Positions 46,164-54,675 of a stretch of DNA of 64,000 nt are shown here, piece by piece; the first letter of the stretch is position 1, and the number at the start of each line of letters is the position of its first letter. Source of the stretch: Palsa-295 sp963781105 (lineage in GTDB: Bacteria; Acidobacteriota; Terriglobia; Acidiferrales; UBA7541); the NCBI GenBank assembly GCA_963781105.1, contig CAWAED010000017.1:173365-237364 (forward strand). The letters run 5' to 3'. The position numbers and the translations under genes were made by a program. A model generated the notes under the pieces. That model was not told the DNA's origin. It worked only from the letters and a program-made list of their open reading frames with translations, and did not search any database.

Positions 46164-47462
46164 CTAGGCCAGCACGCGGAGCGGGGATTTTGCCGTCTGC
46201 GCTGCTGCGGGCGGGACCGTTACTTCTGGCAGCGGAGTGTCGCGCTTTTTGTATTTTGTGGTGATGTAATCGTCTACTAGTTTTTGGAAGGCGGCGGAGA
46301 GTTCTTCGTAAGTGCCTTCTAGCGTGTTGAAGTGTTTGCCATCAATATAGACTGGGCAGCGGGGGGCTTCTCCTGTGCCTGGCAGGCTGATGCCGATGTT
46401 GGCGGCTTTGGATTCGCCGGGGCCGTTGACGATGCAGCCCATCACTGCCAGCTTCATTTCTTCTACGCCTTCGTATTGACGCTTCCATTCCGGCATTTTG
46501 TTGCGGATATATCCTTGAATGCTTTCGGCTAATTCCTGGAAGGTGGTGCTGGTGGTGCGTCCGCAGCCGGGGCACGCGGTGACGCTGGGCGCGAAGGTGC
46601 GCAGGCCTAGCGATTGCAGGAGTTCGCAGGCGGCATAGACTTCGTCGCGGCGATCGCCGCCGGGGCGCGGAGTGAGCGAGACGCGGATGGTGTCGCCGAT
46701 GCCTTCATTCAGCAGGATGCCCATTGAAGCGGAGGACCATACGAGACCTTTCGCGCCCATGCCGGCTTCGGTTAGGCCAAGGTGCAGGGGTTGATCGGTC
46801 TTGGCGGCCAGGTCGCGATAAATTTCGATTAGATCGTGCGGACGCGAAACTTTGCAGGAAATTATGATTTGGTCTTTGCGCAGACCACATTCGAGCGCTA
46901 GTTCGGTGGATTGCAGCGCGGAAAGGACCATGCATTCGTTGATGATCTCTTCGGAGGTTTTGCCTAGGTCTTTGTCGGTGTTTTCCTGCATTTTGCGCAT
47001 GACTAGCTCTTGGTTGAGCGAGCCGCCGTTGACGCCGATGCGCACGGGCTTATTGTGATCGCGCGCTACTTTGCAGATGGTGGAGAATTGCTCGTCGCGG
47101 CGCTGGCCGGCGCCAACGTTGCCGGGATTGATGCGGTATTTATCCAGCGCGGTGGCGCAGGCTGGATATTTGGTTAGCAGGACGTGGCCGTTGTAGTGGA
47201 AGTCGCCGATGACGGGGACGTCGCAGCCGTTATCGAGGAGGCGCTTTTTGATTTCGGGGACGGCGGCGGCGGCTTCGGGGATGTTTACCGTTATGCGAAC
47301 GAGTTCTGAGCCGGCTTGGGCTAGTTCGAGGCATTGTTGCGCGGTCGAGGCGATGTCTACCGTATCGGTGTTGGTCATCGATTGGACGACCACCGGGGCG
47401 CCGCCGCCTACTTGAATCTTGCCTACTTTTACACCTACGGTTTTGTGACGCGTCTTTGTCAT
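46164..47462 (-). CDS. ispG: 4-hydroxy-3-methylbut-2-enyl diphosphate synthase (flavodoxin/ferredoxin)
   Basis: Penultimate step of the MEP isoprenoid pathway, converting MEcPP to HMBPP with a 4Fe-4S cluster. 432 residues in the short bacterial form: TIM-barrel part (QSMTNTDTVD, RINPGNVGAGQRR, GVNGGSLN) followed by the cluster domain with Cys297 and Cys300 (CPGCGRTT) and Cys343 (MGCIVNGPGE). The last 35 residues are a non-conserved Pro/Ala tail. Stands alone on the minus strand. Confidence 0.97.
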   Translation of the reverse strand: MTKTRHKTVGVKVGKIQVGGGAPVVVQSMTNTDTVDIASTAQQCLELAQAGSELVRITVNIPEAAAAVPEIKKRLLDNGCDVPVIGDFHYNGHVLLTKYPACATALDKYRINPGNVGAGQRRDEQFSTICKVARDHNKPVRIGVNGGSLNQELVMRKMQENTDKDLGKTSEEIINECMVLSALQSTELALECGLRKDQIIISCKVSRPHDLIEIYRDLAAKTDQPLHLGLTEAGMGAKGLVWSSASMGILLNEGIGDTIRVSLTPRPGGDRRDEVYAACELLQSLGLRTFAPSVTACPGCGRTTSTTFQELAESIQGYIRNKMPEWKRQYEGVEEMKLAVMGCIVNGPGESKAANIGISLPGTGEAPRCPVYIDGKHFNTLEGTYEELSAAFQKLVDDYITTKYKKRDTPLPEVTVPPAAAQTAKSPLRVLA

Positions 47463-47612
47463 TGCAATTCTATTGTAGCGAATCTGCGGCTTGAGTGGGT
47501 AGCGGCGTGACGACGGAGTTTACAATTGAAAGTCAAAGGCGATTCCAAGGCCGAGACGTAGAGGACGCAGAGAACAGCGACGCCTGGGCGATTGTTTGCG
47601 CCTCGCCGGTAG

Positions 47613-48044
47613 CTAGAATTCGGGGCGGCGGCCTATGCTGCTGGGTTTGGCGTTGGCGCGCGACGGCGGAGGCGCGATTGTGGCCATTTTGCGAATCATG
47701 GCCAGGACTAGCTTTTTGTCGTCGTCGGAGAGCGTAGTGGAATATTTTTTGATGTCGGCCAGGAAGCGGATTTCTTCGTCGGAGAGCTCGCCTAGGACTT
47801 TGCGGGTTTCGCGATCGCCGGGAGTGTCGCTGCCGGGGAAAAAATCGGCTAGCGAGATTTCCATGGCTTCGGCGATTTTTGCGAGAGTCTCGAGCGAGGG
47901 AACGGTGTGGCCGTTCTCAACGCGAGAGAGGTAGCAGCGAAGCAGGCCGGTGCGGCGCTCGATGTCGCCCTGGGATAGGCCGCGGTCGGCCCGGTAAGAC
48001 TTGATGACTTCTCCGATGTTGACCTTCGGCTTCTCTTTGGGCAT
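47613..48044 (-). CDS. XRE-family transcriptional regulator
   Basis: 143 residues. An HTH_3 domain at about 10-66 (GEVIKSYRADRGLSQGDIER, YLSRVENGHTVPSLETLAKI) is followed by an acidic segment and a helical tail (LSDEEIRFLADIKKYSTTLS). The tail may mediate dimerisation. It shares its strand with the diguanylate cyclase upstream, with a 121-bp gap. Target genes unknown. Confidence 0.9.
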   Translation of the reverse strand: MPKEKPKVNIGEVIKSYRADRGLSQGDIERRTGLLRCYLSRVENGHTVPSLETLAKIAEAMEISLADFFPGSDTPGDRETRKVLGELSDEEIRFLADIKKYSTTLSDDDKKLVLAMIRKMATIAPPPSRANAKPSSIGRRPEF

Positions 48045-48165
48045 GGGTATCGTTCCTCTAACTGGGGCGTATCTTACGAGTTAACCCCAAAGGGGCGCAA
48101 GAGTTTTTTCGTACAGTGTTCCTGACAGGAACATTTTTCAATCCGCGCGATGGAAAGTGCCGGCA

Positions 48166-49041
48166 TCAGCTGGCGGATTGCGGTACGGGAGCGTGATGTA
48201 GAGGCGGTGCGCAGCGCTTTCCCGCGCGTTTGCTTTCGTAAAGCGCGACATCCGCACGCTGCAAAAATTCCTGGGCGGTTTCGCCGGCTTTGTAGTCGGT
48301 CCAGCCGCGGGAGAACTGCAGCCGGATTTTGTCGCCAGCGAAGTCGAACTCGAGACCTTCCAGGCGGCCAAGAACGTGGCGGACTTCTTCCGAGCGGCAT
48401 TCGGGAAGGATGGCCATGAATTCGTCGCCGCCCAGGCGGACGGCGAGGTCGGAACCGCGAATGGCGCGTTGCAAGCGATCGGCAAAACCTTTCAGCAGCG
48501 TGTCACCGGCGGCGTGGCCGTGATTGTCATTGATTTGTTTCAGGCCGTCCACGTCCACTAACAGAACGGTGAGGGGGCGAGCGTGACGTTGCGCGCGGCT
48601 TATTTCTTGCGCGAGACGTTGTTCGCCGGAGCGGCGATTGTAGAGCCCGGTGAGTTGATCGAGGGCTGCGAGTTTATAGACTTCCGAGGCCAGCGATTCG
48701 ACTTTGGCCAGGGACTGAATCTGGTCGGCGACCTGACGATGCAGGCGCATGATTTGAGTTTGCTGATAGACGAGGTAGACGCTGAAGACCAGGACGAGGC
48801 CGACGAGCGCGCGGACAGCTTGGTTCAAGAAAAAGGAGTAGGTGCCTTGGTCGTGATCGAGCATGGCGGGGAAGGCAAAAGAGGCGACGCCGAGCGTAAG
48901 GAGCAGAACCACCGCGACCGTTGTGGACCACAGCCACCACTGGCGACGATCGAGATACTGGAGACGTTCGCGAATTTGCTCGGGCTCGAGGTTCGGGCCG
49001 GAGGCATGCTCCGTCTGGATATTCGGGTTCGTTTTGGTCAT
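48166..49041 (-). CDS. membrane-bound diguanylate cyclase
   Basis: 291 residues. Two membrane helices at about 37-59 and 76-93 with a short periplasmic loop, a coiled segment at 98-125, then a GGDEF domain. The active site is GGDEF at 204-208 (RLGGDEFMAI), and the inhibitory I-site RGSD sits at 195-198, five residues before it, so product inhibition is expected. It makes c-di-GMP from GTP. A PilZ receiver protein (53016-53369) lies 4 kb away. Divergent from the repeat-peptide gene. Confidence 0.94.
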   Translation of the reverse strand: MTKTNPNIQTEHASGPNLEPEQIRERLQYLDRRQWWLWSTTVAVVLLLTLGVASFAFPAMLDHDQGTYSFFLNQAVRALVGLVLVFSVYLVYQQTQIMRLHRQVADQIQSLAKVESLASEVYKLAALDQLTGLYNRRSGEQRLAQEISRAQRHARPLTVLLVDVDGLKQINDNHGHAAGDTLLKGFADRLQRAIRGSDLAVRLGGDEFMAILPECRSEEVRHVLGRLEGLEFDFAGDKIRLQFSRGWTDYKAGETAQEFLQRADVALYESKRAGKRCAPPLHHAPVPQSAS

Positions 49042-49226
49042 AGAATTTTTGGGATCAGTGCCTGCCCGAAGAATGCCAGACCGGTTAGCGCCACTCTATA
49101 CGTAAGTTTCGCGGGGTTTCCATCTCAGTAACGGCATTTTGACGTATTCCACTTATCATCTTAGAACATACCCAGGTTCGACTGTTTCGCCCTCTCCTGT
49201 CCATCATCAATTGTTCCTTTAGTTTC

Positions 49227-49361
49227 CGAGGCCCCTGCCGGGCCGTCGTTCGGCGGGCCTCGTTGCAAGCCGCGCGGTCTTGCTTCTAATCCTGAGCAAT
49301 TCGCGGCATAAGCCCCTTCATTTTCGCCTCCTCTTTACCTTCGCGGAGCGCCTTCGGGCGC
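49227..49361 (+). promoter_or_regulatory. structured leader upstream of the repeat-peptide gene
   Basis: CGAGGCCC (49227-49234) pairs with GGGCCTCG (49255-49262), with inner GCCG/CGGC pairing. A second hairpin GCGCC-TTCG-GGCGC (49348-49361) has a stable UUCG loop and ends 19 bases before the ribosome site. The 350-bp gap 49042-49391 has no other gene. These may be leader-RNA structures. Confidence 0.5.
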
Positions 49362-49391
49362 GCAAAAAGCCCGCAAATCCAGGAGAGCAAA

Positions 49392-49775
49392 ATGAATCGA
49401 AAGATGATCGTGTCGTTGTGTCTCGTTGTAAGCGCAACGGTTGCGTTGAGCCTCACGCCGAGTCACCCCCAGCATCTGTCATGCACATCCCTTATCGTTG
49501 ACGACGGGACGCAGCCGCCAGTTCCACCGAAGGGGCCAGGTGCCTTCTCCTCGCTGAATGACGGCACTCAGCCACCGGTGCCTCCAAAAGGCCCGGGCGC
49601 CGCTGCCCTAATTGCGGACGGTACGCAACCGCCGGTGCCGCCGAAAGGCCCAGGGACGACTCGTGTGGCATTGTCGGTCTCGCAGCAGGACACAAACGGT
49701 GCTAGATTAGTTGCACTTGCAGCCGACGGGACGCAGCCTCCGGTGCCACCGAAGGGACCGGGACGACTCGCATAG
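49392..49775 (+). CDS. secreted repeat protein with four DGTQPPVPPKGPG units
   Basis: 127 residues, ATG behind AGGAG (49381-49385). Signal peptide MNRKMIVSLCLVVSATVALS. The mature part contains four identical 13-mers DGTQPPVPPKGPG at residues 38-50, 57-69, 76-88 and 112-124, separated by short spacers (AFSSLN; AAALIA; a 23-residue one). The nucleotide copies differ at many third positions, yet the peptide never changes, so the peptide is under selection. Each unit has one Asp and one Lys and is proline-rich, suggesting an extended polyproline-type ligand or a precursor cut into peptides. Its own terminator follows at 49832. I know no named family; function is open. Confidence 0.85.
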   Translation: MNRKMIVSLCLVVSATVALSLTPSHPQHLSCTSLIVDDGTQPPVPPKGPGAFSSLNDGTQPPVPPKGPGAAALIADGTQPPVPPKGPGTTRVALSVSQQDTNGARLVALAADGTQPPVPPKGPGRLA

Positions 49776-49831
49776 CGAACACGCTGGCGTTCCATCGATA
49801 GAAAGGCGTGCTGCCGAGAGTAATTGACGGG

Positions 49832-49865
49832 AAAAGGGGGAGTTCACGTGATATCTCCCCTTTTT
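49832..49865 (+). terminator. intrinsic terminator after the repeat-peptide gene
   Basis: AAAAGGGGGAG (49832-49842) pairs, with one bulged G, with CTCCCC and the Ts after it (49855-49864). The T-run TTTTT at 49861-49865 gives a classical plus-strand terminator. It separates the peptide transcript from the operon that begins at 49894. Confidence 0.75.
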
Positions 49866-49893
49866 CGTAGTGCTATCCGCGGCAGTTAACGAA

Positions 49894-50655
49894 ATGCTAA
49901 GTTTACTTCTATGGCAAGCCGGGCTATTGCTCGAGTCGTTGATACTGGTTCGAGCTGTGCACAGCAGGATGGTGACGAAGTTCCCGTATTTTTACGGCTA
50001 CATTTTTTGCGTATTCGTGGTGTCGCTGGGCCTCTATATCGGCAATGCAGTGCGTCCGGACTTTTATGAAAATTGGTACTGGCCGACGCAATTCGCGACG
50101 CTGTTGGCGGGATGCGGAGTCGTCCTTGATGCGGTACAGCACTCGTTCGGATTTTATCCGGGCGCCGAGCGGGTGGCGCGGCTGGCGTGCCTGGCAATAT
50201 TTGGCGCCACGATTTTCTACGTGGGATCGAAGGCCGTGATGCAGGCGGAACTGACGCCATTAGCGGTGACAGTGGGACTGGAGCGCGACCTTCGGGTTAT
50301 CGAGGCGCTGCTGCTGTTCACGGTTTTGAGCATCGTGTTTTACTATGGCATCGAGCTGGGTAGAAATTTGGTCGGTCTGATTGTGGGTTTTGGGACTTAC
50401 GTCGGAGTCAGCCTGATCTCCTTGGCAGTGCGCGCGTTCGCCGGCCCTCGCTTCAATGAAACCTGGGGCATCCTGCAAAGCAGCGCCTACCTGCTTTCCC
50501 TGATGGTGTGGATGGTTGCACTCTGGTCTTATAGCCCGCAGGTGGTGCCATCGGGTCGATCGCGCATGGAGAGTGACTACGAGGCGCTGGCGGGCGCCAC
50601 GAGAGAGATTCTGAGTTCTTTGCGATCTTACTTCAAACGGACGGCTCGCTTGTGA
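49894..50655 (+). CDS. seven-transmembrane protein of unknown function
   Basis: 253 residues from the ATG at 49894; a GTG at 49870 adds eight residues. Seven hydrophobic segments: about 2-20, 30-50, 63-82, 93-112, 130-152, 158-180 and 195-215. A soluble, charged C-terminal tail of about 38 residues ends in SYFKRTARL. I recall similar 7-TM proteins as widespread and unannotated in acidobacteria. The stop overlaps the start of the next gene by four bases (GTGA). It may be a receptor or part of a processing complex for the upstream peptide; this is inference from position. Confidence 0.8.
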   Translation: MLSLLLWQAGLLLESLILVRAVHSRMVTKFPYFYGYIFCVFVVSLGLYIGNAVRPDFYENWYWPTQFATLLAGCGVVLDAVQHSFGFYPGAERVARLACLAIFGATIFYVGSKAVMQAELTPLAVTVGLERDLRVIEALLLFTVLSIVFYYGIELGRNLVGLIVGFGTYVGVSLISLAVRAFAGPRFNETWGILQSSAYLLSLMVWMVALWSYSPQVVPSGRSRMESDYEALAGATREILSSLRSYFKRTARL

Positions 50656-51236
50656 CAGCTCTGATCATCTACTTGCTGATCGGCGCGGGGCTTCTTGTCT
50701 TCCTGATCGCGCTGGCGCGGCGGAAGGGCGCTCCCGTGGAGGGATGCGGGCAGGAATTTGTGGAGGCGCGGCACGCGTTGCGGGCGCTGCGATCAGGTCT
50801 GCTGCCGGCGAATCTGATCGAGCGGATTTTTGGCCGGGGCGACCTTGAATACGTGACGGCGGAGACTCCTCCTGAAATTCGCAGGCTGTTCCTGGCGGAA
50901 AGAAAAAGAATTTCGCTCATATGGGCGCGCCGGGTGCGCCTGGAGATCCGCAACTTGATGCGTTTTCATCTCGGCTACTCGCGGTTCCAGGCCAAAATGA
51001 GCCTTACTACCGAATTGCGCCTGGCGTTCGACTTCCTAGTGCTTCTGCTCGCATGCCGCATGCTGCAGTTCGTGCTCTTCTCCAGAGGTCCGTACGGAGC
51101 GACGGCCATGGTGGGGGTCGCGGTGGGAGCGGCCGCGAGAGTGTGCAGAATTTCCGAAAAATCGCTGGCCTTCCTGAACCCGTTGACGGGTGAAGCCCTG
51201 GCGAACGAAACGGCGGGCGGGGGCGCTCCTCTTTAG
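50652..51236 (+). CDS. membrane-anchored protein of unknown function
   Basis: 194 residues, GTG start overlapping the previous stop. One N-terminal helix (TALIIYLLIGAGLLVFLIAL), then a basic helical cytoplasmic region (RRLFLAERKRISLIWARRVR) and a second hydrophobic stretch at about 125-165. Middle gene of a three-gene operon. I do not recognise the domain; conserved spacing with its neighbours suggests a shared function. Confidence 0.72.
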   Translation: MTALIIYLLIGAGLLVFLIALARRKGAPVEGCGQEFVEARHALRALRSGLLPANLIERIFGRGDLEYVTAETPPEIRRLFLAERKRISLIWARRVRLEIRNLMRFHLGYSRFQAKMSLTTELRLAFDFLVLLLACRMLQFVLFSRGPYGATAMVGVAVGAAARVCRISEKSLAFLNPLTGEALANETAGGGAPL

Positions 51237-51238
51237 CC

Positions 51239-51721
51239 ATGACGCTGCCGGCCAAAGCGAAGGACGTGCAGGCGGCGACTGAGGATCTAAGACGCCGCAC
51301 TCTCGCGCACATGCCAGTTGCGCTGGAACGGCTCATCTTTCTTTCTTCTACGCGCGATTACAACACCGGCCTCTATCATCACGATGGCTTGGCCCTGCGG
51401 TTTTCCGAGGAATCGGCGTGCGAGGCGCTGGCGGATTGCCACCGCGAAGCATTTCGCGAACTCATTGCCGCCCCATTGCACGAACTGGTGCATCAATTGA
51501 AACGTTACGCGGACCGGTCCCACGCTTCCATGAGCGATTTCATCGCTGCGTGGCGTGATTTGGAGCCTTACCGCGTGGCCATTCCCGCAGGCACCGACTC
51601 CCTGGCAAGCGAACTTCTATTCTCGAACCTCAAGATTGCGCTGGCTATTTTGGAGACGCGGCTGATGACGCCGTGGCCGGCGAAACCAAGCGCATCGCCA
51701 CGCCCGTCACTTGTCCGATGA
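51239..51721 (+). CDS. small soluble helical protein of unknown function
   Basis: 160 residues, ATG two bases after the preceding stop. Mostly helical, no signal peptide or membrane segment. Charged His/Arg-rich middle (EALADCHREAFRELIAAPLH, VHQLKRYADRSH). Last gene of the operon. Its end overlaps the convergent regulator gene by 77 bases, so the two transcripts are antisense there. No family recognised. Confidence 0.7.
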   Translation: MTLPAKAKDVQAATEDLRRRTLAHMPVALERLIFLSSTRDYNTGLYHHDGLALRFSEESACEALADCHREAFRELIAAPLHELVHQLKRYADRSHASMSDFIAAWRDLEPYRVAIPAGTDSLASELLFSNLKIALAILETRLMTPWPAKPSASPRPSLVR

Positions 51722-52448
51722 TCTCGGCTTCGGCAGGATAGACGAATTGCTGGATGGACGAACCAGAAAGCGGATGGGGTATCAGCGCAAGCTGCGATGC
51801 GGCTAGCTCGACCCACGAGCAGGCGTAGCTATCGCGCAGTTCGACGAAATAGATGGGGCGGTCGAACTCAGTGCGCCATTCCGAGGAGCGCACTCGATTC
51901 ACGCGGCTGTCAATCTGGACCAAGGAACCAGGGCGCAGCAGTGGGGACATGAAATAATCATCGGTCCCGATATAGCCGTATTGGCAGTGGCGCACGTCCA
52001 ACATCTGCAGCAAGGACAGCGGTACCTCTCCCCAGGCCTCCACCATGCGCGAGATCAGGTTGGTCTTCTCCAGAGTGAACCCGCGATCGAAGCGTATCGG
52101 GAAGGTGACTGCCTTGTCCGCATCCGGCGCCTCCATAGCGGCGAGGTGCGTATTCTGCAGCGGCGTCGAGAGTTGATAGCGGATGGTGTCCGCAAGCGAG
52201 ATCCCAAAGAGGGTCAGAAGCTGGGTGAACTTAATGCGGTAGATGACGCTGAGGCTGAACAGCTTGTAGATGCTGGGCACGGAGTTCTTGTTTTCGAGCT
52301 GGGTGAGCCAGGCATTCGAGATGCAAAACTCTTCGTTGGCAGATTCGACAGCAATCTTCCTGCTCAGTTCCTCAACCTCTCGCGTGGTAACCCCGAGCCG
52401 GTTGCGGATTTCCCTAAGTTGGTCTCCCGGCCGAAAACCTGACTGCAT
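51645..52448 (-). CDS. XRE regulator with S24/LexA-like C-terminal domain
   Basis: 267 residues. The HTH is at about 8-75 (LREIRNRLGVTTREVEELSR, ISNAWLTQLENKNSVPSIYK). Residues 75-250 are a larger domain whose end (DDYFMSPLLRPGSLVQIDSR, FVELRDSYACSW) resembles the S24 peptidase/CI-repressor fold. The Ser-Lys self-cleavage dyad is not obvious, so it is probably a sensing or dimerisation domain. I recall this architecture as frequent in acidobacteria. Convergent with the 7-TM operon and the likely regulator of it. A strong palindrome lies upstream of its start. Confidence 0.85.
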   Translation of the reverse strand: MQSGFRPGDQLREIRNRLGVTTREVEELSRKIAVESANEEFCISNAWLTQLENKNSVPSIYKLFSLSVIYRIKFTQLLTLFGISLADTIRYQLSTPLQNTHLAAMEAPDADKAVTFPIRFDRGFTLEKTNLISRMVEAWGEVPLSLLQMLDVRHCQYGYIGTDDYFMSPLLRPGSLVQIDSRVNRVRSSEWRTEFDRPIYFVELRDSYACSWVELAASQLALIPHPLSGSSIQQFVYPAEAEIIGQVTGVAMRLVSPATASSAASPK

Positions 52449-52579
52449 GCGTGCGCCCTGCTCTCTTACGAACGAATCTGCAGGAGACGAAAGCCGTCTG
52501 CCTGCTTAATCAATTGGTTATTCAAGACTACAGCAGTCTCCGCGGAATGGCACCTCCGGGGCCCGGCTGCGCGGGCTTG

Positions 52580-52688
52580 GCGCAATGAAAATACAGTCGA
52601 ATCTCAGAAAACGCAAAAGTTTGCTTTCAATTGGAAGCAGCCAGACGATTCGAGCGACTTCATTGCGCTTTTGTAAAAGCGCAATGAA
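52580..52688. promoter_or_regulatory. palindrome and half-site upstream of the XRE/S24 gene
   Basis: Bases 52659-52688 are a perfect inverted repeat: 14-bp arms (TTCATTGCGCTTTT and its complement) around GT. The sequence GCGCAATGAA of the right arm occurs again alone at 52580-52589. Arm plus half-site looks like an operator array for the neighbouring XRE protein, but a hairpin function cannot be excluded. The rest of 52449-53015 has only short open frames without support. Confidence 0.55.
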
Positions 52689-53015
52689 TAACTTGGTGCG
52701 CGTGCGTTCTGAACGACTGACGCCAGCTTTCGCTCGCGCGGCGTCGTGCGGGCATGCAGTAACGTTAGTTCACGGAGCGTTTCTCGCCGCAATTGGTACA
52801 TGCGCAGAATTACGGAAGAGGCCAATAACGCTACGACGTTACTCATTAGTATCGCAACCGGAATGCGGCGGGTTGTTGCCAGGTGCGGAGCTGAAACCCG
52901 GGCGACTAAGCGGCGACGGTTCACTTTTTAGCGTCAATCACCTGCGGAAAACTAGCTACGCCCCCGCGATTGTGCGAACCTGAACCCGCCTGCAGCCCGG
53001 TAGGGAGCGGAAACC

Positions 53016-53369
53016 ATGGGTGGTTTTTCTGGCGCACCTTTAAATCCCGGAGGAGCTTATCGGGAGCACCGCGAGGTACCGCGGTACACCCTGATTGCGA
53101 GTATCGAATTGCGCGAGCCGGTGACTGATACGCGCATTTCGGGACGCATCTCTGAAATCAGCCGGAAGGGTTGCTATGTGGATGTCCTGATCACCTTACC
53201 GCAAGGCACGCAGCTGGATGTACGCATCTCGCGGGATCAAGGGACCTTCACATCGAAGGGTAAGATTGTATACGTGCAGGAAGGGATGGGGATGGGAGTG
53301 GCGTTTCTCGATATCGCTCCCGAGCAGTTGAAGACACTGGATACCTGGCTCGCAGAGATTTCCTCGTAA
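53016..53369 (+). CDS. PilZ-domain protein
   Basis: 117 residues, GGGAGCGG before the ATG. Both c-di-GMP-binding motifs are present: RxxxR in HREVPRYTL (about 18-25), and a [D/N]xSxxG-like motif in ISEISRKGCYVDV, where E replaces D/N. Single-domain PilZ proteins transmit c-di-GMP signals to motility or exopolysaccharide targets. A GGDEF protein is nearby. The STAS gene follows 117 bases downstream. Confidence 0.9.
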   Translation: MGGFSGAPLNPGGAYREHREVPRYTLIASIELREPVTDTRISGRISEISRKGCYVDVLITLPQGTQLDVRISRDQGTFTSKGKIVYVQEGMGMGVAFLDIAPEQLKTLDTWLAEISS

Positions 53370-53486
53370 CGCATCGAATCAAGATTACTATCGAACATGC
53401 GGCGAAAGTGTGCGCGAGCGCCGATTTTAGAAACCTGGCGCGCTTGCGGTAAGATGATCGGTAGCAGTTCCTATGGGAGGAGCTCG

Positions 53487-53834
53487 GTGGGTTTCAGCGC
53501 CAGCACGCGGCAGTTGGGAAACGTTACCGTAGTGGATGTTCGCGGCCGGTTCACTCTAATCGAAGGCCAGGCAGTTCATGAGTTGCTGATGGATCTCTTC
53601 GAGGATGGGCGAAAGCGAGTGTTATTAAATTTTCGGGACGTTTCTTATTTGGACAGTTCCGGAATCGGCCAGCTGATCCGGGGATTGTATTCGGCGCGAA
53701 AAAATAATGCCGAGCTCCACGCCGTGGATTTGAGCCCGCGTGCGCGGGAAATTTTGCACATGACCAACCTTCACACCGTCTTCACGGATTTTCCTGACGA
53801 ACAGACAGCGCTCCGCACGATCGCTTCACAGTAG
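53487..53834 (+). CDS. STAS-domain anti-sigma factor antagonist
   Basis: 115 residues from the GTG at 53487, a few bases after GGGAGGAGC; in-frame upstream starts (53397, 53454) have no ribosome site and add unrelated sequence. STAS fold: GNVTVVDVRGRFTLIEGQAV, then VLLNFRDVSYLDSSGIGQL with the phosphorylatable Ser of DSSG, as in SpoIIAA/RsbV. In such systems it binds an anti-sigma kinase. No kinase or sigma gene is adjacent. Confidence 0.92.
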   Translation: MGFSASTRQLGNVTVVDVRGRFTLIEGQAVHELLMDLFEDGRKRVLLNFRDVSYLDSSGIGQLIRGLYSARKNNAELHAVDLSPRAREILHMTNLHTVFTDFPDEQTALRTIASQ

Positions 53835-53902
53835 GTCTCAGATTTTCGCGAGTCGTGCCGGTAGCCGTGAGATCGGCGCCAGTTCGAGACCCGGCGCTGC
53901 AG

Positions 53903-54481
53903 CTACTTCTGAATCACTCCGCAGGCGATTCGTGCGCCGGAGTTTCCGGAGGGATCGGTCTTGTAATCGTCCATGTTGGCGTGAATCACAATCGAAGTGC
54001 CGCCCGGTTGGAATAGGGAAGTCGGGCCATCGCCGAGAGTGACGTTCGTATCTAGCATAGAAGCAGTGGCGTGGCCATCGGCATTCACTTCGATATTCGG
54101 CAAGTCGCCGTTGTGCGGACCCTGGGGATTGTCCTTGCCGTGTTTCTTGCCTGCGGGGTTGAAGTGGGGCCCCGCGGTTTTAAAATCGGGCCCTTCGCAT
54201 TTGCCCACTGCGTGAATGTGAATCCCATGAATTCCGGGCGGGAGTTCGGCGACGTCAACGTCAATGCGAACACCGCCTTCGGAGGGCCCGAATGCTGCCG
54301 TGCCGATTTTTTGGCCTGACGCGTTCAAGATGTCAGCGTGCCCGGATTGCGCGAGCTGCGCCCGCTTCTGCTGCTCGGACGGCTTCGAGTCAACCGGCGC
54401 GGTGGATTGCGCTCCGACTGGCTGCATACTTGCGCATGATAGAGACACGAGCGCGGCGAGAATAATGGCGGACGGCTTCAT
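53903..54481 (-). CDS. sodC: copper/zinc superoxide dismutase
   Basis: 192 residues with signal peptide (MKPSAIILAALVSLSCAS), so periplasmic or lipid-anchored. Metal ligands are visible: GIHIHAVGKCEGPDF with the two copper His and the disulfide Cys, GPHFNP, HNGDLPN, and IVIHANMDDYKTDPSG with the last Cu His. The second Cys is in ARIACGVIQ. Removes superoxide outside the cytoplasm. Single gene. Confidence 0.95.
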   Translation of the reverse strand: MKPSAIILAALVSLSCASMQPVGAQSTAPVDSKPSEQQKRAQLAQSGHADILNASGQKIGTAAFGPSEGGVRIDVDVAELPPGIHGIHIHAVGKCEGPDFKTAGPHFNPAGKKHGKDNPQGPHNGDLPNIEVNADGHATASMLDTNVTLGDGPTSLFQPGGTSIVIHANMDDYKTDPSGNSGARIACGVIQK

Positions 54482-54675
54482 GGACTACCTCACATAGGAC
54501 CGGGCGCTGGATACCAATCACAGTTATAGATGCGCCGCACCTGGAAAAGCAACCGCGAAAGGGGCGCGTAGCGTTGCTAGACGCCGTGGGCGATACTTTA
54601 CTGCTGAAGCACGCGCATGACAACGAGCGTCATGTCGCCGAGTTGCGGCATGTCATTCGCGAGTGTTTCGCCGGG

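Noticed and set aside
52585..52983. 132-codon plus-strand open frame and its antisense
   Set aside because: They run through the palindrome, lack ribosome sites and have no recognisable domain.
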